Below are positions 1-9,474 of a DNA stretch of 64,000 nt, piece by piece. Where the stretch lies: the NCBI RefSeq assembly GCF_010548375.1, contig NZ_JAAGLY010000018.1, forward strand, positions 62,001 to 126,000, written 5' to 3'. Numbering within the stretch: the stretch's first letter is position 1; the number at the start of each line of letters is the position of its first letter. A program made the translations under genes and the position numbers. This DNA comes from Streptomyces sp. SID13726 (GTDB taxonomy: Bacteria > Actinomycetota > Actinomycetes > Streptomycetales > Streptomycetaceae). Under the pieces are notes generated by a model. The model was given only the letters and a program-made list of their open reading frames with translations, was not told where the DNA came from and ran no database searches.

Positions 1-363
1 CTGCGCTCCGCGGCGCTCGCGGCCGGAGAGGACCCGCGTGAACAGCTCTTCGGCATCTTCGTCGCGCTGGAAAAGACGGCACGAGAGGGCCGGCTGGGCT
101 GTGCGTTCATCAGCGCGGTGGCGGAATACGAGCCCGGCAGCGCCGTTCACGACGTCGCCGCCGAGCACAAGCGCACCGTCCGGGCCTGGGTGCGCGGCCT
201 GGCCGCCGCGGCCGGGGCCGCGGATCCCGACACGCTCTCATTCCAGCTGACGCTGCTCATCGACGGCACACTGGCGGCGACACGCGTCGAACACGCCGGC
301 GTCACCGCCGAGGCCGCCAAGCAGGCGGCACGCGCCCTGCTCGACGCCGCCTGCCCCCGATAG
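1..363 (+). CDS. TetR/AcrR-family regulator, C-terminal part (cut by window edge)
   Basis: The frame is open from base 1 to the TAG at 361-363 (120 codons). The residues read like the ligand-binding half of a TetR repressor: EQLFGIFVALEKTAREG, then GCAFISAVAEY, then an RGLAAAAGAADPDTLSFQL helix and a terminal ALLDAA helix. This is the segment where TetR proteins often have a GC.F motif after helix 6. The DNA-binding domain lies outside the window. The next gene in the same direction begins 124 bp later and has a pair of short inverted repeats in front of it, a plausible target of this repressor (inference). Confidence 0.75.
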   Translation: MRSAALAAGEDPREQLFGIFVALEKTAREGRLGCAFISAVAEYEPGSAVHDVAAEHKRTVRAWVRGLAAAAGAADPDTLSFQLTLLIDGTLAATRVEHAGVTAEAAKQAARALLDAACPR

Positions 364-403
364 TTCCTGGAGCTGGTCGTTCGCGGCTCGCTCCCGCACC
401 TGC

Positions 404-440
404 AAACAGACTTCTGCGTTCACTAAACAGACCTTTCTGT
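404..440. promoter_or_regulatory. Paired inverted repeats, candidate TetR operator
   Basis: The octamer AAACAGAC occurs at 404-411 and again at 425-432, 21 bp (two helical turns) apart. Each begins an inverted repeat: CAGA-CT-TCTG (407-416) and ACAGA-CCTT-TCTGT (427-440). The pair sits between the TetR tail and the reductase at 488. That the upstream TetR binds here is inference from position. Confidence 0.5.
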
Positions 441-487
441 ACACCATACCCGGAGCACCACCTCCCCACCGAAGGGACTTGATCCAC

Positions 488-1504
488 ATGTCCGAGCAGA
501 CCCTGCCCACCACCGCACGCGCCTGGCACCTGGACGCCCGTCCGGCGGGCATACCGGTCCCGTCCGACTTCTCGCTGCGTGAGGTGGAGCTCCCCACGCC
601 CGGCCCGGGGCAGCTCCTGGTCGCCAACGAGTACCTCTCGGTCGACCCCTACATGCGCGGCCGGATGAGCGACAAGAAGTCCTACATCGAGCCCTACGAG
701 GTCGATGCACCGCTGGACGGCCCCGCGGTCGGCCGCGTCCTGGCGTCCAACGCTGAGGGTTTCGCGCCCGGCGACCACGTGGTGCACGTCCTGGGCTGGC
801 GCGACCACGCGGTCCTCGACGCGGCGACCGCCCAGAAGGTTGACCCGAATCTGGCGCCCCTCACCGCCTACCTGGGCGTGCTCGGCGTCACCGGCCTCAC
901 CGCGTACATCGGGCTCGAACGGTTCGCGAAGATCAAGGAGGGCGACACAGTCTTCGTCTCCGGCGCGGCCGGCGCGGTCGGCAGCGTGGCCGGCCAGATC
1001 GCCAAGCTGAAGGGCGCCGGACGCGTGATCGGCAGCGCGGGCTCGGACGACAAGGTCAAGCTGCTGGTCCAGGAGTACGGCTACGACGCGGCGTTCAACT
1101 ACAAGAACGGGCCGGTCGCCGAGCAGCTGGCCCAGGCGGCGCCCGACGGCATCGACGTCTTCTTCGACAACGTCGGCGGCGAGCACCTGGAGGCGGCGAT
1201 CGGCGCACTCAAGCTGCACGCACGGATCGTCCTGAGCGGCATGGTCTCCCAGTACAACGACGAGAAGGTCGTGGGACCGCGCAACCTGTGGAACCTGTCC
1301 GTGACGCGTTCGGACATCCTGGCGTTCATGTTCAGCGAGGAGCTGGATCTCCAGCCGGACTTCGTCCGCGAGGTCGGCGGCTGGCTTGCCACGGGCAAGC
1401 TCCACTACCGCGAGACCGTGAAGGAAGGCCTCGACAACACCCTCGACGCCTTCCTCGCGATGATGCGGGGCGAGAACGTCGGAAAGATGATCGTCAAGCT
1501 CTGA
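488..1504 (+). CDS. NADP-dependent medium-chain oxidoreductase (curcumin reductase/PTGR type)
   Basis: This 338-aa protein belongs to the zinc-free MDR branch that reduces the C=C bond of enones (prostaglandin reductase, curcumin reductase CurA type). The N-terminal signature LSVDPYMRGRMS is characteristic of that branch; the Rossmann glycine motif follows as VSGAAGAVGSVAGQIAKLKG around residues 155-175, and FDNVGGEHL is the usual segment near residue 230. No zinc-ligand cysteines are seen. The ATG at 488 is chosen over the in-frame TTG at 479 because GAAGGGA ends 10 bp upstream. The likely role is reduction of an unsaturated ketone or aldehyde with NADPH in the cytosol; the substrate cannot be read from sequence. 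Confidence 0.9.
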   Translation: MSEQTLPTTARAWHLDARPAGIPVPSDFSLREVELPTPGPGQLLVANEYLSVDPYMRGRMSDKKSYIEPYEVDAPLDGPAVGRVLASNAEGFAPGDHVVHVLGWRDHAVLDAATAQKVDPNLAPLTAYLGVLGVTGLTAYIGLERFAKIKEGDTVFVSGAAGAVGSVAGQIAKLKGAGRVIGSAGSDDKVKLLVQEYGYDAAFNYKNGPVAEQLAQAAPDGIDVFFDNVGGEHLEAAIGALKLHARIVLSGMVSQYNDEKVVGPRNLWNLSVTRSDILAFMFSEELDLQPDFVREVGGWLATGKLHYRETVKEGLDNTLDAFLAMMRGENVGKMIVKL

Positions 1505-1875
1505 ACCTGCCGCCCAGGCAGCTGACCGAGGGCCCACCGAGCACACGGCGGGCCCCTCCACGGCCACGAGCTCCCGCTCGGGCCCAGCGCGTCGTGCCGC
1601 AGTCCCGTTCGTCGCCCACCGCACCGCTTCCGACCCGACGGATCCCGCCTGTCCCCCGCCTCGCCGGCCCTGGCGCATCGTCCTCGGCAGAGCACGGACT
1701 GCGGCGGGCGACCGGGCACGGGCCTCGCCGGCCTCACGGGTGCGGTCGGCCCGAGATCCTTCCTTCCCACTGAGTGACCTGCTACCGGCCCGGCCCGGTT
1801 CTCGTACCGGCGCGACGACCAGACGCGCGCGAATCACCTCCCGTCCGCCCTTCCCGGCACAGGAAGCAGTGAGAA
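1505..1875. other. 371-bp intergenic stretch with a possible terminator
   Basis: No convincing gene. A GGGCCC inverted repeat at 1530-1535 and 1550-1555, flanked by GAG and CTC, could form a terminator hairpin after the reductase gene, but no T-run follows. The rest is GC-rich without recognisable protein similarity. Confidence 0.4.
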
Positions 1876-3042
1876 ATGACAGGCAACACCGACAGTGACA
1901 GCGCCATCCGCCCGTTCCGCATCGACATCGCGCAGGCCGACCTGGACGACCTCCGCGACCGTCTCGGCCGCATCCGGCTGCCCGACGCGATCCCCGGCAC
2001 GGGATGGGAGATGGGCGTCCCGGTCGACTATCTGACCGAGTTGGCCGCGTACTGGCGCACCACCTACGACTGGCGCGTCTGGGAGCGGCGGCTGAACAAA
2101 CTGCCGCAGTTCACCACCACGATCGACGGCCAGAACATCCACTTCCTGCACGTACGCTCCCCCGAGGCCGACGCGACCCCGCTGGTCCTCACTCACGGCT
2201 GGCCCGGCTCGTTCCTCGAGTTCCTGGACGTCATCGGCCCCCTCACCGACCCTCGCGCGCACGGTGGCGACCCCGCCGACGCCTTCCACCTGGTCATCCC
2301 GTCCATCCCCGGCTTCGGGTTCTCCAACCCGGTCACCGAACGCGGCTGGGACCCCACCCGGGTGGCCGGTGCCTGGGCGCAGCTGATGGCCCGCCTCGGC
2401 TACGACCGCTACGGCGCCCAGGGCGGCGACTGGGGCTCGTTCGTCTCCAGGGCACTCGGCCTCGTCGACGCCGGCCACGTCATCGGCGTGCACGTCAACT
2501 TCCTGGAGACCGCCCCCTCCGGTATGCCCGGGGAGCTGGATCGCCTCAGTCCCGAGGAGCAGGCCCGGCTCGACCGCAACCTCCCACTCCAGGCCGACGG
2601 CGGCGGCTACTTCGCCCTCCAGGCGACCCGGCCGCAGACCATCGGGTTCGCGCTGGCCGACTCTCCGGCCGGGCAGCTCGCCTGGATCGCCGAGAAGTTC
2701 CAGGAATGGACCGACAATCCCACCGGTCGACCCGGGGGCGCAGTCGACCGCGACCGTGTGCTCACCGACGTCATGCTGTACTGGCTGACCAACAGCGCCG
2801 CCTCTTCGGCCCGCTTCTACTACGAGGTCACCCACTCCACGGTCTCCCCGGAGCGGTCACCCACCCCGCTGGGCGTCGCGGTCTTCCCGCACGACGTCCT
2901 GCCCATCCGCACCTTCGCCGAAAGCGCCGCCCACATCGTGCACTGGACCGAGTTCGACCGCGGCGGCCACTTCGCCGCCATGGAACAGCCCGAACTCCTC
3001 GTCGGCGACATCCGCGCCTTCTTCCGAGAACTGCCCCGCTGA
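1876..3042 (+). CDS. Epoxide hydrolase (EHN-type alpha/beta hydrolase)
   Basis: The 388-aa protein has the N-terminal EHN domain ([20 protein letters not shown] at the start) followed by an alpha/beta-hydrolase fold. Visible motifs are HGWPGS (oxyanion region, near residue 109), GGDWGS carrying the expected nucleophilic aspartate (about residue 185), and [11 protein letters not shown] carrying the catalytic histidine (about residue 363). Length and motif order match bacterial microsomal-type epoxide hydrolases, which open epoxides to diols through a covalent ester. The start ATG has AGGAAGC a little over ten bases upstream. It shares orientation with the reductase before it and the SDR after it but is separated by more than 150 bp on each side, so it is probably its own transcription unit. 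Confidence 0.9.
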   Translation: MTGNTDSDSAIRPFRIDIAQADLDDLRDRLGRIRLPDAIPGTGWEMGVPVDYLTELAAYWRTTYDWRVWERRLNKLPQFTTTIDGQNIHFLHVRSPEADATPLVLTHGWPGSFLEFLDVIGPLTDPRAHGGDPADAFHLVIPSIPGFGFSNPVTERGWDPTRVAGAWAQLMARLGYDRYGAQGGDWGSFVSRALGLVDAGHVIGVHVNFLETAPSGMPGELDRLSPEEQARLDRNLPLQADGGGYFALQATRPQTIGFALADSPAGQLAWIAEKFQEWTDNPTGRPGGAVDRDRVLTDVMLYWLTNSAASSARFYYEVTHSTVSPERSPTPLGVAVFPHDVLPIRTFAESAAHIVHWTEFDRGGHFAAMEQPELLVGDIRAFFRELPR

Positions 3043-3152
3043 TCGACTCGACGACGCCTCCCGCCCGCGGACCATGGGCAGCTTCGAACCCTGTCCACAA
3101 CAGCGTTTCTCCGGCGCAGCCCGCTTGCGATCACCGAGCCATCCCTCTTAAG

Positions 3153-3166
3153 ATTATGACCATACT
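3153..3166 (+). promoter_or_regulatory. Recurrent palindromic operator, site 1
   Basis: ATTATGACCATACT lies 30 bp before the SDR start. It is one of nine occurrences in this window of the pattern ATTAYGAYCNNNAT, whose best copy is the perfect palindrome ATTATGATCATAAT at 57759. The spacing to the start codon would place a bound repressor over the promoter. Regulator identity is inferred, not shown. Confidence 0.6.
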
Positions 3167-3195
3167 TCAATGACTCACTTCACCGGGAACCGTCC

Positions 3196-3894
3196 ATGGA
3201 CCTCTCCACCAGCACCGCCCTAGTGACCGGAGCCAACCGGGGCTTCGGCCGAGCCCTCGCCGCCGAACTTCTCAGCCGCGGCGCCACCGTCTACGCCGGC
3301 GCCCGCAACCCCGGTCAGGTCGACCTGCCCGGCGCGAAACCGATCGCGCTCGACATCACCGACCCCGCCTCCGTCGTCGCCGCCGCGGAGGCCACCGGCG
3401 ACGTGACCGTCCTCATCAACAACGCGGGATCCTCCACCGGCGCCGACCTGCTCGCCGCCGACCTGGACGACATCCGCCTGGAGATGGACACGCACTACTT
3501 CGGCACCCTGTCGGTGGTCCGTGCGTTCGCACCCCAGATCGCGGCCAACGGCGGCGGAACGATCCTCAACATCCTGTCCGGCCTGTCCTGGGTCAGCTTC
3601 CCGGAGCTCGGCGCCTACAGCGCCGCCAAGTCCGCCGAGTGGTCGCTCACCAACGCCATGCGTGTGCAGCTCGCCGACCAGAACATCCGAGTCGCGGGAC
3701 TGCACGTCGGCTACATGGACACCGACATGGTCCGTGACGTCGACGCCGCCAAGTCCGATCCGGCCGACATCGCCCGGATCGCCGTCGACGGCATCGCCGC
3801 CGGCGCCTACGAGATCCTCGCGGACAACGCCGCCCGCCAGGCGCAGGCGGCGCTGTCCGGAGGCGTCTCCGTGCTCTACCCGCAGCTCCCCTGA
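3196..3894 (+). CDS. SDR-family oxidoreductase
   Basis: A 232-aa classical short-chain dehydrogenase. It begins with the cofactor motif TALVTGANRGFGRAL, has an acidic LDITD segment after beta-3, the NNAG motif at about residue 75, and the active-site YSAAK at about residue 140. Arg residues in AGARNPGQ after beta-2 suggest NADP preference. It is short for the family because the C-terminus ends at LYPQLP. Related paralogs are present at 14357 and 55317. The operator at 3153 lies in its promoter, so it is a candidate member of the local regulon; its substrate is unknown. Confidence 0.9.
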   Translation: MDLSTSTALVTGANRGFGRALAAELLSRGATVYAGARNPGQVDLPGAKPIALDITDPASVVAAAEATGDVTVLINNAGSSTGADLLAADLDDIRLEMDTHYFGTLSVVRAFAPQIAANGGGTILNILSGLSWVSFPELGAYSAAKSAEWSLTNAMRVQLADQNIRVAGLHVGYMDTDMVRDVDAAKSDPADIARIAVDGIAAGAYEILADNAARQAQAALSGGVSVLYPQLP

Positions 3895-4021
3895 GGGCCG
3901 GCCACACAGCAATCCGCACCGAGCCGGTGGATGCCGGTGATCGCCACCGCACACCGTGCCCTCGCCCGCCGGCATCCGCGTCCATTGATCCATCGCCCAG
4001 CACGTCTGCCAAGGAAACGTC

Positions 4022-5458
4022 ATGAACCAGCACAGCAAGCAACCGGCTCGGCGCGGCAACGCGGTATGGGCCGTGGTCATCACCAGCATCGCCGGATTCA
4101 TCACCGCGCTCGACAACCTGATCGTCACCACCGCCCTCCCCTCCATCCGCAAGGACCTCGGCGGCGGCCTCGAAGACCTCGAATGGACCGTGAGCGCCTA
4201 CACCCTCACCTTCGCGGTCCTGCTCATGTTCGGCGCCTCCCTCGGCGACCGCTTCGGCCGCCGCAGACTCTTCGCCATCGGACTCGCGATCTTCACTGCC
4301 GCCTCGGCCGCGGCCGCACTCGCCCCCGGCATGGGTGAACTGATCGCCGCCCGCGCCGCGCAGGGCGTGGGGGCCGCGATCGTGACGCCGCTGACGCTCA
4401 CCCTGCTGGCAGCGGCCGTCCCCGCCGAGCGACGCGGCGCAGCCTTCGGCATCTGGGGCGCGGCCAGCGGCATAGCCGTCGCCACCGGACCGCTCATCGG
4501 CGGCACGCTCACCGAGCACCTCTCCTGGCAGTGGATCTTCTGGGTGAACGTCCCGATCGGCCTGGCGCTGATTCCCCTCGCCCTGCTGAGGCTGGACGAG
4601 AGCCACGGCCCGAACCCGAGCCTCGACCTGGCCGGAACAGTCCTGGCCAGCGGCGGCCTGTTCGGCATCGTGTACGCCCTGGTGCGCGGCAACGCCGACG
4701 GCTGGACCAGCACCCTGGTGCTGGGCGGCTTTATCGCGGGTACGGCTCTGCTCGTCGGCTTCGTCCTGTTCGAACTGCGGGCCGAGCACCCGATGCTGCC
4801 GATGAGGCTCTTCCGCCACCGTTCCTTCAGCGCCATCAACGCCGCCAGTCTGCTGATGTTCCTGGGCATGTTCGGGGCGATCTTCCTGCTCAGCCAGTAC
4901 CTGCAGACCGTGGGCGGCTACTCGCCAATGGAGGCCGGCGTACGGATGCTGCCCTGGACCGCCATGCCCATGATCGCCGGACCGCTGGCCGGGGCCCTGT
5001 CCGACCGCATCGGCGGCGCTCCCGTCGTCACGGTGGGCATGGCCCTGAACGCGATAGGCCTCGGGCTCTGGGCACTGGCGGTCGAACCGCAGGTGTCGTA
5101 CACCTCTCTGCTTCCGGCGCTGATCGTCTGCGGCATCGGCATGGGCATGTTCTTCGCCCCCAGCGCCAACCTCGTCATGAGCACCGTCCGCCCTCAGGAA
5201 CAGGGCATCGCCTCCGGCGCCAACAACGCGATCCGCGAGGTCGGCGGCGCCGTCGGCGTCGCGTCGCTGGCGGCCGTCTTCTCCGCCCAGGGCGGCTACG
5301 GCTCCGCGTCGCTGTTCGTGGACGGACTGAGGCCCGCGCTCTGGGTCGGGGCCGGTGCCGTCGCCCTGGCCGCGGCCCTGGCGTTGCTGATGCCCCGACA
5401 GCACAAGGCCGATGAATCGGCCTCCGACCTCGGCGGCGAAATCCCGGCCGCCGTCTGA
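4022..5458 (+). CDS. MFS drug/solute exporter, DHA2 (14-TM) family
   Basis: The 478-aa membrane protein opens with a short basic tail and a first helix containing the DHA signature ALDNLIVTTALPSI. Motif A appears as GASLGDRFGRRRLF between helices 2 and 3 and motif C as GIAVATGPLIGG in helix 5, which mark proton-driven exporters of the EmrB/QacA type. Length is right for 14 helices. The intergenic distance from the SDR (127 bp) leaves co-transcription open. It most likely exports a toxic hydrophobic compound or pathway intermediate. A broken copy of its last 35 codons lies at 6463. Confidence 0.9.
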   Translation: MNQHSKQPARRGNAVWAVVITSIAGFITALDNLIVTTALPSIRKDLGGGLEDLEWTVSAYTLTFAVLLMFGASLGDRFGRRRLFAIGLAIFTAASAAAALAPGMGELIAARAAQGVGAAIVTPLTLTLLAAAVPAERRGAAFGIWGAASGIAVATGPLIGGTLTEHLSWQWIFWVNVPIGLALIPLALLRLDESHGPNPSLDLAGTVLASGGLFGIVYALVRGNADGWTSTLVLGGFIAGTALLVGFVLFELRAEHPMLPMRLFRHRSFSAINAASLLMFLGMFGAIFLLSQYLQTVGGYSPMEAGVRMLPWTAMPMIAGPLAGALSDRIGGAPVVTVGMALNAIGLGLWALAVEPQVSYTSLLPALIVCGIGMGMFFAPSANLVMSTVRPQEQGIASGANNAIREVGGAVGVASLAAVFSAQGGYGSASLFVDGLRPALWVGAGAVALAAALALLMPRQHKADESASDLGGEIPAAV

Positions 5459-5609
5459 TCCCGCGCCAGATTTCGAGGTTCGGGTGGCTTGTCGGTGGCG
5501 CCCCTGCCGATCCCGCCCACTGAGTCCCGGACGTCACCAACACCGCAGCAGTGATCGGCCTCGACCTACCGCACCAATTCACCGACGGACGACCAGAAGG
5601 AGTAGAGCG

Positions 5610-6386
5610 ATGAGAGGCACAGTCACCATCATCGACAAGGGCAACGTGCGGGTGCACAGCTACATGGCTCCCGACACCGCCCTGAACGTAACCACCCAGC
5701 TGATCGAGACCCCGAGCCGGCTCATCGCGGTGGACGGCCAGGTCACGGTCGCGGACGCCGACGAGGTCGTCGAATACGCCAACGGGCTCGGCAAGCCGCT
5801 GGACCGGCTCATCATCACCCACGCGCACCCGGACCACTACCAGGGCGCACACCGCTTCAACGCACCCATCCACGCGCTGGCGGTCACCCGTGATGAGATG
5901 GCGGCACGGGGCGACCTCAAGGACCCGACCGGCATCCCGGTCCCGGCAGCAGAGACAGCCCCCACCGACCTGATCACCCCCGGCACCGAGGTCATCGACG
6001 GTGTCCCTTTCGTCTTCGAAGCCGTTTCCGGCGGTGAGACCACCGACCAGTTGCTGATCCGGCTGCCCGAACACGGCGTGCTGGTGGCACAGGACCTCAT
6101 CTACCACCACACTCATGTGTTCGTCGGAAACAACGACATCGCCCGCTGGCAGGACATCCTGCAGGAGCTCGTCGACCCGGCTTACGACACGGTCCTGCCC
6201 GGACACGGGCTGCCCGCAGGACAGGCTGTTTTCGCCGAGATGGCCGAGTACCTGGAGGCCGCCCGCGAGCTCCTCGGCGACGACGGCGAGGCCTACAAGC
6301 AGGCCATCATCGAGCGCTTCCCCTCCTACGGAAGCCCATTCGTGATCGACATCGGCAACTACTACCTGTTCGGCACCCCCTTCTAG
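5610..6386 (+). CDS. Metallo-beta-lactamase-fold hydrolase
   Basis: The 258-aa protein carries the binuclear metal motif THAHPDHYQG near residue 70, a later Asp in VLVAQDLIYHH and a C-terminal His in VLPGHGLPAG. These are the canonical positions for zinc ligands in the MBL superfamily. The ATG at 5610 is preceded by AGAAGGAG at 5595-5602. It follows the exporter by 151 bp in the same direction and might be co-expressed. Members of this fold hydrolyse thioesters, lactones or sulfate esters; the sequence does not decide among these. It is soluble, with no signal peptide. Confidence 0.85.
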   Translation: MRGTVTIIDKGNVRVHSYMAPDTALNVTTQLIETPSRLIAVDGQVTVADADEVVEYANGLGKPLDRLIITHAHPDHYQGAHRFNAPIHALAVTRDEMAARGDLKDPTGIPVPAAETAPTDLITPGTEVIDGVPFVFEAVSGGETTDQLLIRLPEHGVLVAQDLIYHHTHVFVGNNDIARWQDILQELVDPAYDTVLPGHGLPAGQAVFAEMAEYLEAARELLGDDGEAYKQAIIERFPSYGSPFVIDIGNYYLFGTPF

Positions 6387-6935
6387 ACCGGTGCAGATCG
6401 CGGGCCGTCGGCGGGCTACCGAAGAGTGCCGCAGCGCGGTAGTCCTCGATAGCCCGCCGCCCTCCCTGTTCGTGGACGGGCTCGTCCCCGCACTCTGGGT
6501 CAGAGCCGCGGTCGCCCGGTCGCGGCCCTGGCGCTGCTGATGCCCCGACAGCACACGCCGATAACCCGGCAACAGGCCTCGCCGCAGGGGACGCTCCGGC
6601 CGACGCCCTGATTGCTTTTGTGTCCGTCCTCAGGGTGAGCTCGACCGAAACCAACCCGCACTCGTGGGCACCTGATCGGTGCTCGGCCACTGGTGTCCGT
6701 CGGCCTTCGCTCCGGCGTTTTTGACCTGATTCCTCCCGCTTGGCGGGGTATCGGAGTCGCCGCCGGCGCAACTATGGCGGCGCTTGCCGCACTGGCGGAG
6801 GGTGCCTGTGCCCATGCCACCTCCCGGCCTCCCGCGGAGACACAACGGTTGTCACATGACACATCGAAGCCCTCGGGCCAGGGTCTCCGCCGTTCAGTCC
6901 CGCATCCGGAAGAGACGGGGCATTACGGTGATCGC
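6387..6935. other. Non-coding stretch holding an exporter-gene remnant
   Basis: Apart from the DHA2 remnant at 6463-6565 I find no gene. The open frames here lack family motifs. An in-frame extension of the next gene upstream of 6936 has no similarity to HAD proteins and is not accepted. Confidence 0.5.
6463..6565 (+). pseudogene. Remnant of a DHA2 exporter gene, 3' end only
   Basis: The DNA matches the last part of the exporter gene at 4022-5458. Both read SLFVDGL, then ALWV, then end in LLMPRQH at the protein level, but the copy has lost several bases in between and is out of frame. This indicates that a second exporter copy once lay here or that a duplication was mostly deleted. No start, promoter or upstream part remains. 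Confidence 0.75.
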
Positions 6936-7628
6936 GTGGACATCCGCGCTCTCGTATTCGATGTGTTCGGCACCGTCGTGGACTGGCGCTCCGGCGTCGC
7001 GCGCGACATCCGTCAGCTGGGATCCGGCGTGGACGCCGAGGCGTTCGCCGACGCCTGGCGCAGCCGGTACCTCCCGTCGATGGATCGGGTACGGGGTGGC
7101 GAGCTGCCCTGGACGAATCTCGACGACTTGCACCGGGCGTCACTCGACGAGCTGCTCGTCGAGTTCGAGGTGCCAGATGTGCCCGAGGACATGCGCACCG
7201 ACCTTGTGCTCGCCTGGCACCGGCTCGATCCCTGGCCAGACTCAGTCCCTGGCCTGGAACAGCTGAAGAGGCGGTTCATCATTGCGTCGCTGTCCAATGG
7301 CAACGTCGCACTACTCGTGGACATGGCCAAGCACGGCAGGCTGCCCTGGGACACGGTGCTGTCCGCAGAGCTCTTCGGGCACTACAAGGGGGACCCCGAG
7401 GTCTATCTGGGCGCCGCGCGGCTGCTTGGACTCCAGCCTCAGCAGGTCATGATGGTCGCCGCGCACATCGACGACCTCGCCGCGGCTCGGGCGTGCGGCC
7501 TGCGCACCGCCTACGTACACCGTCCGCAGGAGTACGGCCCGGCGGCTGCCCCGCCACCGGTTACCGATCCGGAGGCCGACATCTCTGTGGACTCGATGAC
7601 GGAACTGGCCGAGCGCCTGGACACCTGA
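6936..7628 (+). CDS. Type II haloacid dehalogenase
   Basis: A 230-aa HAD-superfamily enzyme of the L-2-haloacid dehalogenase subgroup. Motif I is LVFDVFGTVVDWR with the nucleophilic Asp near residue 9; motif II is SLSNGN; the motif III lysine is in FGHYKGDPEVY; motif IV is MVAAHIDDLAAARACGLRT, typical of type II haloacid dehalogenases. The enzyme would replace halogen at C2 of a short acid with hydroxyl. The GTG at 6936 is chosen because the recognisable fold begins at the next residues; GGGG precedes it at about 15 bp. A frameshifted, internally deleted relative is present at 54390. The gene is convergent with the amidohydrolase gene. Confidence 0.88.
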   Translation: MDIRALVFDVFGTVVDWRSGVARDIRQLGSGVDAEAFADAWRSRYLPSMDRVRGGELPWTNLDDLHRASLDELLVEFEVPDVPEDMRTDLVLAWHRLDPWPDSVPGLEQLKRRFIIASLSNGNVALLVDMAKHGRLPWDTVLSAELFGHYKGDPEVYLGAARLLGLQPQQVMMVAAHIDDLAAARACGLRTAYVHRPQEYGPAAAPPPVTDPEADISVDSMTELAERLDT

Positions 7629-7753
7629 AGGTCTTGCCGCAGACCAACCGGCACAACGGCACTGCAGGCTCAGTCCGTTGTCGCTCTCCAGTCGTTGCCA
7701 CCCGTCAACAGGGTAGGCCCATCCCGGGTCAAGCTACCGGCAGGAAGGAGCAG

Positions 7754-8608
7754 TCACGCTGGGGCGGCTCCCTGGTCCAGGACCTTGCGAGGACGTGCAG
7801 ACCAGCCGAACAGTCGCACCGGGTTGGCGCACAGGATCCGCTGAGCTTCGGTGGAGCTGACTTCCGCCGTGAGCCATGCCAAGGCCGTGCCGTAGTCACG
7901 GCCCTCCTCGTGCCGGGTCCAGGGCCAGTCACTCCCCCACAGCATCCGCTCGCCGCCTCTGGCGCGTAGCAGGTTTCGCAACATTGCGGTGGCCGCCTGC
8001 GGTGCCGAACGGTACGGTGCGGCCGCCTTCACCCACACATGCTGCGCGGCCAGCAGTCGGGAGAGCGCGGCGGAGCCGGGGTAGGACAGCGACGCGGCCG
8101 CAGGCAGGCCCAGGTGATCGACGACCACCGCGCCGGGCCAGCGGAGCAGCCACGATTCCAGCTCCTCCCACTGTCGTTGTTGTGCCTGCACTTCCAAGTG
8201 GAGTCCACGGGCGGCGAGTTCGTGTGCCAGTCGCTGCCAGAGCCGCCCGCCCAGCGGGGGCACCGGGCGGCTTATCAGGTTGAGGCGGATCCCGCACACG
8301 CCTGACTCCGCGAGCTGGTCGAGTTCCTCTCCCGTCGTCCGGGGGTCGATGACGGCCACGCCACGGAGGCGTTCCGGCGCCTTGCCGAGAGCTTCCAGCA
8401 GGTAGGAGTTGTCCGTGCCGAGGAAGCTCGGCTGCACCAGAACCCCCGCCGCAAGGCCATGCGCGTCCAGCAGAGAGAGATAGGCGTCTACCGCGGCGTC
8501 GTAATCCGGGCTGTACCTCCGCTCGCGCGCCAGCCGCAGTCCTTGCCTGAAGACGTGGGCGTGGGTGTCGAAGGCCGCGGTCGGCTGCTGAGGGTCGATG
8601 GAAGTCAC
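7754..8608 (-). CDS. Amidohydrolase-family TIM-barrel hydrolase (PDC hydrolase/lactonase type)
   Basis: The 284-aa protein starts FDTHAHVFRQGL (metal-ligand HxH motif at residues 16-18) and ends with MLWGSDWPWTRHEE, the signature of the 2-pyrone-4,6-dicarboxylate hydrolase (LigI) and related lactonase branch of the amidohydrolase superfamily. The likely chemistry is hydrolysis of a lactone to an open-chain acid. It is divergent from the GntR gene at 8673, and an inverted repeat lies between the two. With the MFS acid importer downstream of GntR it probably forms a small regulated catabolic unit. Confidence 0.82.
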   Translation of the reverse strand: MTSIDPQQPTAAFDTHAHVFRQGLRLARERRYSPDYDAAVDAYLSLLDAHGLAAGVLVQPSFLGTDNSYLLEALGKAPERLRGVAVIDPRTTGEELDQLAESGVCGIRLNLISRPVPPLGGRLWQRLAHELAARGLHLEVQAQQRQWEELESWLLRWPGAVVVDHLGLPAAASLSYPGSAALSRLLAAQHVWVKAAAPYRSAPQAATAMLRNLLRARGGERMLWGSDWPWTRHEEGRDYGTALAWLTAEVSSTEAQRILCANPVRLFGWSARPRKVLDQGAAPA

Positions 8609-8619
8609 GAACTAAAGAA

Positions 8620-8637
8620 TAGTCCTATGAAGGACTA
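8620..8637. promoter_or_regulatory. GntR-type operator between divergent genes
   Basis: TAGTCCT-ATGA-AGGACTA is a perfect inverted repeat with 7-bp arms, centred in the 64-bp gap between the amidohydrolase and gntR starts. One dimer bound here could silence both promoters. Assignment to the adjacent GntR protein is inference from position and symmetry. Confidence 0.75.
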
Positions 8638-8672
8638 GACGTCAGTAGGAATCGCGGCCATGCTTTCTCGCC

Positions 8673-9437
8673 ATGCAGTCCATCTCGCCCACGCCAGAGA
8701 GTCCTGGAGCGGCCGACCTTGCTCGGACCGACCCGCGCCTACCGCTGCACGCCCGGCTCCGGGAGGTGCTCGCCGAGCGCATCCGCTCCGGGGAGTGGTC
8801 TCCCGATCAGCCACTGCCCGCCGAGTCCGCCCTGGTCGAGCACTACGGGGTGTCCCTGGGGACGATGAGGCGCGTGTTCCGCGATCTCGTGGACGAGGGC
8901 CTGCTCGAGCGACGCCAGGGAACCGGGACGTTCGTCCGGAGGGCGTCCCTGGACGCCTCTCTCTTCCGCTTCTTCCGGTTCGGGACCGCGGGGAGCGGCT
9001 TTCCCCAGAGCCGCATCCTCTCCGCCGCCCGGCAGGTGAGTACGCCGGCCATCGCGTCCGCCCTCCGCATCACCACCGGAAGCGAGGTCCTTCACTTGCA
9101 CCGGCTGCGGCTCTACGAGGAGCAGCCCGTCCTCGTCGAGGACATCTGGCTTCCGCTGCCCCTGTTCGAGCCGCTCGAGGGGATCAGCACCGACGACCTC
9201 GGTGACCTGCTGTATCCGACGTACGAACGCTGCTGCGGACAGATCGTCGCAGCCGCCACGGAGGAACTCACCATCGAGACCGCCACCGCGGCCGACGCAC
9301 TGCTCCTCGGCTGCGGACGCTCCGAGCCCGTGGTCGTGGTCGAACGAGTTGCCCGCTCCCACGACGCGAGCCCGCTGGAGTACCGCCGCTCACGCGGCCT
9401 CGCGCACACCTTCCGCTACCGCATCGACATCCGCTGA
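8673..9437 (+). CDS. GntR/HutC-type regulator with UTRA ligand domain
   Basis: The 254-aa protein has a winged-helix N-terminus (LHARLREVLAERIRSGEW, then LPAESALVEHYGVSLGTMRR and the wing RRQGTGTFV, about residues 25-95). A UTRA-like domain follows, with the typical LHRLRLYEEQPVLVEDIWLP segment. HutC-type members bind small acids or sugars and leave DNA on ligand binding. The start ATG lies 36 bp past the palindrome at 8620-8637, consistent with autoregulation. The MFS gene begins 37 bp after its stop, so the two are probably co-transcribed. Confidence 0.88.
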   Translation: MQSISPTPESPGAADLARTDPRLPLHARLREVLAERIRSGEWSPDQPLPAESALVEHYGVSLGTMRRVFRDLVDEGLLERRQGTGTFVRRASLDASLFRFFRFGTAGSGFPQSRILSAARQVSTPAIASALRITTGSEVLHLHRLRLYEEQPVLVEDIWLPLPLFEPLEGISTDDLGDLLYPTYERCCGQIVAAATEELTIETATAADALLLGCGRSEPVVVVERVARSHDASPLEYRRSRGLAHTFRYRIDIR

Positions 9438-9474
9438 CCCGCCAGCGTTCCCCGCACACGAAGAGAGCCGCTTC

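Noticed and set aside
302-1837. Long minus-strand frame across the first reductase gene
   Set aside because: Composition typical of an antisense shadow; the plus strand encodes a full MDR protein.
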